Shown piece after piece: positions 5,257 to 11,169 of a DNA stretch of 11,169 nt. Location of the stretch: assembly GCA_028709135.1 (NCBI GenBank), contig JAQVXN010000038.1, positions 1-11,169 on the forward strand. Reading direction: 5' to 3'. Both the position numbers and the translations under genes were made by a program. The DNA is from Bacteroidaceae bacterium (GTDB lineage: Bacteria > Bacteroidota > Bacteroidia > Bacteroidales > Bacteroidaceae). The notes under the pieces were generated by a model that worked only from the letters and a program-made list of their open reading frames with translations, was not told the origin of the DNA and did not search any database. Numbering within the stretch: the stretch's first letter is position 1; every line of letters begins with the position of its first letter.

Positions 5257-7548
5257 TTATTTTACAACTAGGAATTTGGCTACGGCGCCCTTTTTACCCG
5301 CTTCGTCAGCAGCAATAACATAATAGATTCCGGTAGAAACATGATCTCCACTCTTATCACGGAGATTCCATGTAAAAGTTCCTCCAACTGAACGCCCTTG
5401 TGCTACAACCTGACCAGATGCTGTAGTAATTTTTACATCACTATCAAAACTCAGGCCATCTACCCTCACATTGCCTTCAAAATCAGGACGTACTGGGTTT
5501 GGATAAACTTTGACATTACTTTTTTCCAATGTTTCCTGAGGTTCTGTGGCATCACTACGATAGCCTATGAGCCCAGCATCAGTACCTATCATGACCTCTC
5601 CTGTTTTGGGATTGATCGCCATAGAATAGATCACATTTGACAATAAAGGCGAGTTTTCTGCAGTAAAATGATGAATAGTAGTCAGCCCGTCCGCACTAAC
5701 AAGATAAATGCCATTCCCACTCGTACCGAACCATTTCCGATTTCCTCCATCAATAGCAATGCATGTAATGGGAACCCCCGTAAGCAAATAATCTGCATAA
5801 TTAGTTCCATCGTTACGTGGCACTTTTACTTGAGTAAAGACGGGAGAATCTCCAAAGAAATCTGTTGGATTCGTTAGCACGAAAGGTCCTTGATTGGTAG
5901 CAATCCAAATATAACCATCACGATCCTCAACCACGTCATACACTTGATTAAAAGAATAGGTCGTGTTATCCTGATTCGTAAACTGGTAGCGAAACTTCCA
6001 ACTGTCATCACTCTCATCTTCAATAGAGCTACCAAAATAAAAGGCCAAGATACCGGCGAAATGAACAGACGTAGTACGACGGTGTGTTATCCATGCAATA
6101 CCCCTACTATCGAGTAAAATTTTATCGAAAGTAGGAAAGCCGGCTAGCGTACTAAAGTAAAAACGCTTCCAACTCCCATTGGTCATCCAAATTTTGAGAA
6201 TACTGTCAACTTCGTTATTAAGAATCCATAAATTACCGAATTTGTCATAGGTAAGTCCGGAAGTACGAACATATTCCTTGGGATGGGCATCATGTGGCAA
6301 AATTGTTGACAAAGGACTATTATCGCAACTATATAACTTTACAAAACGACCATTTCTGAATTCATAAAGCCCTCCTCCTGCTGCGCTGACAAAATGATGT
6401 GTATCATCTTTAGGATCTTCAATAACTGACGTCACATTTTCATAAGGTATACCTGTTTTTATTGCAATACTGTCTTCATCAAAATTAATCCATTTGCCTT
6501 GGTCAAAAGCCATCACCGTTCCGGGATAAAACTTATACGTATAATTAAGACTGCCGCCACCTACAAGCAGACGATTATTTGGAGTATACGACAAAAAGTA
6601 AGTCAAATTGCGAATCGGGCTATTCGGAATAATTGCATCAGCCGCCGGCTTTAAAGAATCTCCTTGTAAGATAAAAGGTTGGAGGCCTTTATCTCCCCGA
6701 CTGGCCCAATAAGAATTGCCGTCATAAGAAAGCATTTGGAAATCATTCGCCACATTCAGCGTTTTTAGACTCTCATTATTATCCATCATTACAATTTGAG
6801 TTGCATTTCCAAAAACTGCCACACCATTATACATATTATAATAGGTATAGTTCCCATTTGCAATTTTGACAGCATTACCAGTTTCTATATCAATTCGATA
6901 AATACCATCATTTCCATGTGCATAAAGTTTGCCATTAAATGGCAATAAGTGATCCATAACCACGCTACTCAAATGTTTCCAATTAGAAACATCAAGTAAA
7001 TTATCACTAACATCTCCGGAATAAAGACCTTTTGGCGAAGATACAATTATTTTATCTCCAATACAAGCACAACTAGTCACTATGGCGCCCAATTTATAAG
7101 TACTCGAGAACTCCCTACGCTTCATATTGACAACCACAATTCCGGAATTTGTAGCTAAATAAGCATTAAAGCCATTCATGGTGATGTCATTAACGGTTTT
7201 GTCCTCTAGATTACTATTTTTAAATTCGGGCATATTTGTGATACTGTCATTTGTGCCCACCACATCCATATTATAATCATCATAAACGAGTAGGAAAGCA
7301 CCTTCTTTCTCGTTATATTTCATCAATTTAATACTACAGTCACTTAATCCCGTTGCCTTTGAGAAAATATTTACTTTTGTATCACCTGGGTGATAGCTGT
7401 AAATACTTCCGTTACAAAGCGAATAAATCAGTCCCGCCGCAGGTTGATTGTAAGTGGCGTTGTGATAGGACATGTAAGCCGTCCATTCACGAGCATTCGC
7501 AACCCCTGTAACAGTCAACAGAAAAAGTAAAAGCAGTAGTTTTTTCAT
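5257..7548 (-). CDS. porZ: PorZ-like double beta-propeller protein with C-terminal sorting-type domain
   Basis: A 763-residue exported protein with a signal peptide (1-19, ending GVANA). The body looks like two beta-propellers: the first spans roughly 30-320, and the second (about 365-665) contains two-component-regulator propeller repeats such as NLWILNNE (439-446), YIWIATNQGPF (547-557), KWFGTSGNGIY (605-615) and VMIGTDAGL (652-660). The C-terminus, from NVKVYPNP at 678 to the end, is an Ig-like domain of the type IX secretion CTD or FlgD kind, with STGIYYV at 661-plus-61. In Porphyromonas gingivalis PorZ belongs to the surface attachment complex that links type IX cargo to A-LPS; homologues occur in Bacteroidales, where a complete type IX system is not certain. 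It begins 6 nt after the rdgB stop, so the two are coupled. The family call is from architecture and N-terminal EWTAYMSYHNA; function here is inferred. Confidence 0.8.
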   Translation of the reverse strand: MKKLLLLLFLLTVTGVANAREWTAYMSYHNATYNQPAAGLIYSLCNGSIYSYHPGDTKVNIFSKATGLSDCSIKLMKYNEKEGAFLLVYDDYNMDVVGTNDSITNMPEFKNSNLEDKTVNDITMNGFNAYLATNSGIVVVNMKRREFSSTYKLGAIVTSCACIGDKIIVSSPKGLYSGDVSDNLLDVSNWKHLSSVVMDHLLPFNGKLYAHGNDGIYRIDIETGNAVKIANGNYTYYNMYNGVAVFGNATQIVMMDNNESLKTLNVANDFQMLSYDGNSYWASRGDKGLQPFILQGDSLKPAADAIIPNSPIRNLTYFLSYTPNNRLLVGGGSLNYTYKFYPGTVMAFDQGKWINFDEDSIAIKTGIPYENVTSVIEDPKDDTHHFVSAAGGGLYEFRNGRFVKLYSCDNSPLSTILPHDAHPKEYVRTSGLTYDKFGNLWILNNEVDSILKIWMTNGSWKRFYFSTLAGFPTFDKILLDSRGIAWITHRRTTSVHFAGILAFYFGSSIEDESDDSWKFRYQFTNQDNTTYSFNQVYDVVEDRDGYIWIATNQGPFVLTNPTDFFGDSPVFTQVKVPRNDGTNYADYLLTGVPITCIAIDGGNRKWFGTSGNGIYLVSADGLTTIHHFTAENSPLLSNVIYSMAINPKTGEVMIGTDAGLIGYRSDATEPQETLEKSNVKVYPNPVRPDFEGNVRVDGLSFDSDVKITTASGQVVAQGRSVGGTFTWNLRDKSGDHVSTGIYYVIAADEAGKKGAVAKFLVVK

Positions 7549-7554
7549 CTTACG

Positions 7555-8136
7555 TCAGTTCTTTTGAAAGTAGCTCAACAGAGCAACCACAGCTCGAGCG
7601 CGATGACTAATTTTATTTTTTCGCTCTTCTCCCATTTCGGCAAAAGTTTGTCCTTCTTGTTCCGGAACAAATACAGGATCATAACCAAATCCTTTTTCAC
7701 CTCTTGGATCGGTAGTTATTTCGCCATCCACTTCACCAGCAAAGAGTTGTTCTCTTCCTTTTTCTATTAACGCAATAACAGTACGAAATCTTGCATGACG
7801 ATTAGAATTTTCTTTCATTTCTCTCAAAAGTTTCTGCATATTAGCCTGAGGATCGTGTTCTTCTCCGGCATAACGTGCTGTGTGTACTCCCGGCTGACCT
7901 CCTAAAGCATCAACTTCCAAACCTGTATCGTCTGCAAAACAATCTAATCCGTAACGGTCATATACATAATGCGCCTTAATAAGCGCATTTCCTTCCAACG
8001 TTTCTGCGGTCTCGGGAATGTCAGCCACGCAGCCAATATCAGCCAGACTGAGAACTTCGATATATTCAGGCATAAGTTCTCGTATCTCACGCAATTTGTT
8101 CTTATTATTTGTCGCAAAGACTAACCTTCGTTTCAT
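7555..8136 (-). CDS. rdgB: non-canonical purine NTP pyrophosphatase (RdgB/HAM1 family)
   Basis: Cytosolic 193-residue enzyme that hydrolyses dITP, ITP and XTP to the monophosphate and pyrophosphate, keeping deaminated purines out of DNA and RNA. All family motifs are present: FATNNKNKLREI (7-18) for triphosphate binding, the metal and base region ADDTGLEVDALGG (68-80) followed by PGVHTARYAG (82-91), GFGYDPVF (149-156), and KNKISHRARA (173-182). Length is normal for the family. The start is the ATG at 8136, 22 nt after the glycosyltransferase stop; no Shine-Dalgarno is seen. It is followed 6 nt later by the porZ-like gene, making it a middle gene of the leuS-led set. Nothing is missing or truncated. 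Confidence 0.96.
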   Translation of the reverse strand: MKRRLVFATNNKNKLREIRELMPEYIEVLSLADIGCVADIPETAETLEGNALIKAHYVYDRYGLDCFADDTGLEVDALGGQPGVHTARYAGEEHDPQANMQKLLREMKENSNRHARFRTVIALIEKGREQLFAGEVDGEITTDPRGEKGFGYDPVFVPEQEGQTFAEMGEERKNKISHRARAVVALLSYFQKN

Positions 8137-8158
8137 ATGATTATCTATTTGATTCGTA

Positions 8159-8968
8159 CTATTTCTGTTGTATTACCTCAAAAGGTGTTCCTGATAGTTC
8201 TGCTGCAGTATCCGAAAAAGAAGAGTAATAACTACCCAAGATATGAGACGTACGTGACAAACTCCATAAATCGACTACAGCATCTTGAATACCTTGAAGC
8301 GAATTCCGATTAAGAGAAATCCTACGCGTAAGTACTCTCTCTCCATACGTTTTTCTGAAATAATCACGCACACATTCATCGTCCGTACAAAGAAAAATCT
8401 TGTCAGCTTCTCCTTTTTCCAATAAATCATCTATCCGTTTACGAAAAGAAGCCAATGGGCTGTATTTAATCGACATTTTATTGTCTACCCTGCGGATATG
8501 GACTCCCAACATTTTATCTGAAAATTTTTCTGTCATTTCCAGTATTTGCTGATTCAATTCGACTTTTGGCTTAAAACATTTTCTAACATCAGAGGCTTCA
8601 TATGGACCCAAAGCATAACAAGTATCCATATAAAACGAATCATATTTTTCTGCCAACGATAATAAGTTTTTGTTTTCAGATGGAGAAAAACACCGCCATT
8701 CTTTTTTATATCGGAATTTTCGCAATAGCATTGGAAAAAACAGGTTATCCTTTGTTGCCGGAGAATCGAAGACTGAACCAGGAACAATCGTAACATTCTG
8801 TTCTTCAATTGGTTTAAAAAGTTCATCAAAACGGGCGCGAAAATCCCAAGTAGGTTGCCAAACGATACGTACTCCGCCTTCTATCTGTGGGGCTGCCTTC
8901 ACAACAGACGTCACCACACGCATTCGGTTACCCAAACCTGAAACCGGGACAATCGTTATTTTCGCCAT
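8159..8968 (-). CDS. putative fucosyltransferase-like glycosyltransferase
   Basis: A 269-residue protein without signal peptide or membrane helix, probably cytosolic. The N-terminus ITIVPVSGLGNRMR (4-17) is a nucleotide-fold loop of the GLGN(R/Q) type. GVHIRRVDN at 155-163 matches the HxRRxD signature that binds GDP-fucose in the alpha-1,6-fucosyltransferase/NodZ and O-fucosyltransferase superfamily. The C-terminal part has FLCTDD (192-197) and DLWSLSRTSHILGSYYSSFSD (233-253), the acidic and Ser-rich donor-site motif of the same fold. I infer a GDP-sugar transferase; donor and acceptor are unknown. Its ATG overlaps the stop of the YitT gene by one base (TAATG), implying translational coupling. 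No other glycan synthesis gene is present in the window, which is unusual, since such genes normally sit in polysaccharide clusters. Confidence 0.65.
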   Translation of the reverse strand: MAKITIVPVSGLGNRMRVVTSVVKAAPQIEGGVRIVWQPTWDFRARFDELFKPIEEQNVTIVPGSVFDSPATKDNLFFPMLLRKFRYKKEWRCFSPSENKNLLSLAEKYDSFYMDTCYALGPYEASDVRKCFKPKVELNQQILEMTEKFSDKMLGVHIRRVDNKMSIKYSPLASFRKRIDDLLEKGEADKIFLCTDDECVRDYFRKTYGERVLTRRISLNRNSLQGIQDAVVDLWSLSRTSHILGSYYSSFSDTAAELSGTPFEVIQQK

Positions 8969-9855
8969 TACTTGCCTTTCATTTTGTCAAAACCTTCTCC
9001 AAAAACACCGGCCACCTTGCCTTGCGAAACAAAAGCGCGGGGATCAATATGGCGTATGATTCTAAAAATGCGCGTGCTCTCACTGCGACGGCATAAAACC
9101 ACCAGCACCTTTTGAGGCTGCTTCGTATACCATCCTTCACCATCTAACATTGTCACACCACGACCGGTTTTCGCGATTTCTGTAGCTATTTGTTCATATT
9201 TCTTTGAAAATATAAGAAACTGTACTGATTGACGTACTGCAATCATCGAATTATCCAACGCAAACATTTCTATCACCATGGTACAATAACCAAAAAGCAA
9301 TAATTCTATGCTGTGAAAGACCAAGTAACTGGAAGAAATAATCAACAAATCACTCAGCATAATCATTCTGCCCAAACTTACGTCGCGATATTTATTTACA
9401 ATAGCAGCAATAATATCCGTACCGCCTGTACTTCCATTATTTAAGAAAACAACTCCCAATCCGATACCCTCAATAACTGCTGCAATAACACAAGACATAA
9501 ATTTTTGGTCACCCAATAATTGAGGAAACGTTCCATCTGGATTCTTCACCCAGCCTTGCATGACCGCCATCAACATGGCCATAAACAAAACAGCATAAAT
9601 TGTATTAAGCATAAACTTCACACCTAATACTTTTAATGCCAGAATAAGAAGTAACACATTTAGCGCTAAAAAAGTATACTGTACTGGTATGCCTGTAGAA
9701 TAAAAGACTACGGCTGCAATACCCGCGACACCTCCTGTCGTGAAATGATATGGTAACTGAAAGCAAACATACCCCGTCACATAAAGCAGAATGCCAAATG
9801 AGATGAACAGTAAGTCCTTTATTTGCCTAAAAGTAGCCAATCCCTGCGGACTCAT
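8968..9855 (-). CDS. YitT family membrane protein (DUF161 repeats + DUF2179)
   Basis: Predicted 295-residue inner-membrane protein of the YitT family, function not established. I place the start at the ATG at 9855; the longer reading begins with TTG at 9864 and adds three residues. The N-terminal half holds five or so hydrophobic segments and two related motifs, TTGGVAGIA (39-47) and GSTGGTDIIA (141-150), the internal repeat typical of the family. The C-terminal soluble part, about 210-290, corresponds to DUF2179 (VTMLDGEGWY at 234-243, then HIDPRAFVS). It begins 14 nt after the leuS stop and its own stop overlaps the next gene by one base, so it is embedded in the same transcript. No sign of truncation. 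Confidence 0.92.
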   Translation of the reverse strand: MSPQGLATFRQIKDLLFISFGILLYVTGYVCFQLPYHFTTGGVAGIAAVVFYSTGIPVQYTFLALNVLLLILALKVLGVKFMLNTIYAVLFMAMLMAVMQGWVKNPDGTFPQLLGDQKFMSCVIAAVIEGIGLGVVFLNNGSTGGTDIIAAIVNKYRDVSLGRMIMLSDLLIISSSYLVFHSIELLLFGYCTMVIEMFALDNSMIAVRQSVQFLIFSKKYEQIATEIAKTGRGVTMLDGEGWYTKQPQKVLVVLCRRSESTRIFRIIRHIDPRAFVSQGKVAGVFGEGFDKMKGK

Positions 9856-9869
9856 TTTCTTCAAATTTT

Positions 9870-11168
9870 TTATTTTATCACAATATTCACTATCCTGTGA
9901 GGCACCACGATGATTTTAACAATCTGCTTGCCTTCCAAATATTTTTGGGCAGCTTCAGCTTTAAGAGCCTCTTTTTGAGCATCATCATTCGAAATATCTG
10001 TCGGCAATTTCAATGTAAAGCGTGTTTTTCCATTAAATGAAATACTCACAGTTTCACTTTCTTCTTTCAGATACTTCTCTTCACAAATTGGCCACGCTGC
10101 ATCACATACTGTTGTTGCATTACCCAATTGTTCCCATAATTCTTCGGCAATATGAGGGGCATACGGAGCTAACAATCTGACTAACTCGCCCAACACTTCT
10201 TTGTCTGTACATTTCTGCTGAGCTAATTCGCTTACACAAATCATGAACGCAGAAATTGACGTATTGTAAGAGTAGTCCTCCATATCTTGACTTACCTTCT
10301 GAATAAGCCTATTAATACTTTTCAAATTCTCAACAGTCGCCGTTCCTTCCTGAGGTTGAAATTCTTCATCGCGATTCCAGAACAGATTCCACACTTTTCT
10401 CAAAAAACGTAAACAACCATCAATGCCGTTGCTATCCCACGGCTTACTCATTCGAATAGGACCTAAAAACATTTCATAAAGACGCAACGTGTCAGCACCG
10501 TACTTATCTACAATGTAGTCCGGATTCACCACGTTAAACATACTTTTAGACATTTTCTCTATGGCCCAACCACAGACATATTTTCCATTTTCAAGAATAA
10601 ATTCTGCATCATGATAGTCCGGACGCCAAGCTTTAAAAGCTTCTATATCAAGAATATCATTTTGAACCATATTAACGTCCACATGAATTGGAGTCACCTC
10701 ATACTGATCTTTTAAACCAACAGAAACAAATTTGTTGGTACCTTGTACACGATAGACAAAATTACTTCGTCCTTGTATCATTCCTTGATTTACTAATTTA
10801 TGGAAAGGCTCTTCCTCACAGCTCCAACCATAATCATGTAGGAATTTATTCCAAAAGCGAGAATAAATAAGGTGCCCGGTAGCATGCTCCGTACCACCGA
10901 TATAGAGATCTACACACCTCCAATAAGCATCCTTCTGCTTATCAACGAGCGCTTTTGCGTTATGCGGGTCCATATAGCGCAAATAGTAAGCAGATGAACC
11001 TGCAAATCCGGGCATTGTGTTCAACTCCAACGGGAACACCGTTTGTTGATCTATCCGACTATTCTCCGTGATACATTTATTTAAAGTGTCCCAGGCCCAA
11101 CGTGTAGCATGTCCTAATGGAGGCTCTCCTGTTTCAGTTGGAAGAAATTTATCTACAGGAGGTAATTC
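9870..11168 (-). CDS. leuS: leucyl-tRNA synthetase, C-terminal part (5' end beyond window)
   Basis: Class Ia aminoacyl-tRNA synthetase that charges tRNA-Leu with leucine. The visible frame is open to the window edge (432 residues), so the gene continues beyond 11169; an internal GTG at 11039 is a valine codon, not a start, because in-frame upstream sequence reads PLGHATRWAWDTLNKC. Visible parts: end of the catalytic domain with GGTEHATGHLIYSRFW, a lineage-typical insert, the KMSKS loop (10542-10556) that positions ATP, the helical anticodon-binding domain (GCLRFLRKVWNLF onwards), and the C-terminal extension ending PHRIVNIVIK. The HIGH motif and the editing domain would lie outside. It heads the gene set YitT, glycosyltransferase, rdgB, porZ; its promoter is outside the window. 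Confidence 0.97.
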   Translation of the reverse strand, partial: ELPPVDKFLPTETGEPPLGHATRWAWDTLNKCITENSRIDQQTVFPLELNTMPGFAGSSAYYLRYMDPHNAKALVDKQKDAYWRCVDLYIGGTEHATGHLIYSRFWNKFLHDYGWSCEEEPFHKLVNQGMIQGRSNFVYRVQGTNKFVSVGLKDQYEVTPIHVDVNMVQNDILDIEAFKAWRPDYHDAEFILENGKYVCGWAIEKMSKSMFNVVNPDYIVDKYGADTLRLYEMFLGPIRMSKPWDSNGIDGCLRFLRKVWNLFWNRDEEFQPQEGTATVENLKSINRLIQKVSQDMEDYSYNTSISAFMICVSELAQQKCTDKEVLGELVRLLAPYAPHIAEELWEQLGNATTVCDAAWPICEEKYLKEESETVSISFNGKTRFTLKLPTDISNDDAQKEALKAEAAQKYLEGKQIVKIIVVPHRIVNIVIK

Positions 11169-11169
11169 C

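Noticed and set aside
9856..9864. Upstream TTG start for the YitT gene
   Set aside because: An ATG three codons later is the simpler start and changes nothing in the protein.
11037..11039. GTG as start of leuS
   Set aside because: The frame is open upstream to the window edge and reads as normal LeuRS sequence, so this is an internal valine codon.

Overview
The window reads as a chromosomal segment of a Bacteroidales bacterium (Bacteroides, Parabacteroides or Prevotella-like; genus not resolved). The reasons are a PorZ-type double-propeller protein with a C-terminal sorting-like domain, secreted GH5 and GH3 enzymes of gut-Bacteroidetes type, starts without Shine-Dalgarno sequences, a TAnnTTTG-type -7 box, and an AT-rich base composition.

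Right side (about 5250-11169, minus strand): a tight, probably co-transcribed set in the order leuS (5' end outside the window), YitT-family membrane protein, fucosyltransferase-like glycosyltransferase, rdgB/HAM1 nucleotide-pool pyrophosphatase, porZ-like secreted protein. Gaps are 14 nt, a 1-nt TAATG overlap, 22 nt and 6 nt. The first, second and fourth genes are housekeeping or conserved; the glycosyltransferase is the odd member.

Middle (1539-5250, minus strand): after a 217-bp spacer holding a possible 37-codon ORF, a hairpin or operator-like inverted repeat and a -7 box, a two-gene carbohydrate cassette encodes a secreted GH5 endo/exo-glucanase-like enzyme and a secreted GH3 beta-glucosidase-like enzyme. 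A plausible division of labour is that GH5 cuts a beta-glucan and GH3 removes glucose from the products. No SusC/SusD pair or regulator is present in the window.

Left side (1-1538): a plus-strand DUF805 membrane protein converges on the GH3 gene across about 1 kb with no credible gene. That kilobase is structured. It contains a 700-bp element (640-1339) bounded by 31-bp imperfect inverted repeats and flanked by a perfect 5-bp direct repeat GAAAA, which looks like a degenerate or non-autonomous insertion element. Inside it is a 21-bp-period array of small GC-rich dyads. The element sits against the base of a strong bidirectional terminator hairpin (1341-1379). Next comes a 137-bp near-perfect palindrome (1383-1519) resembling a MITE or palindromic intergenic repeat, directly downstream of the GH3 stop codon. 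This stretch is the least explained part of the window. No CRISPR array, tRNA, rRNA or complete mobile element is visible.
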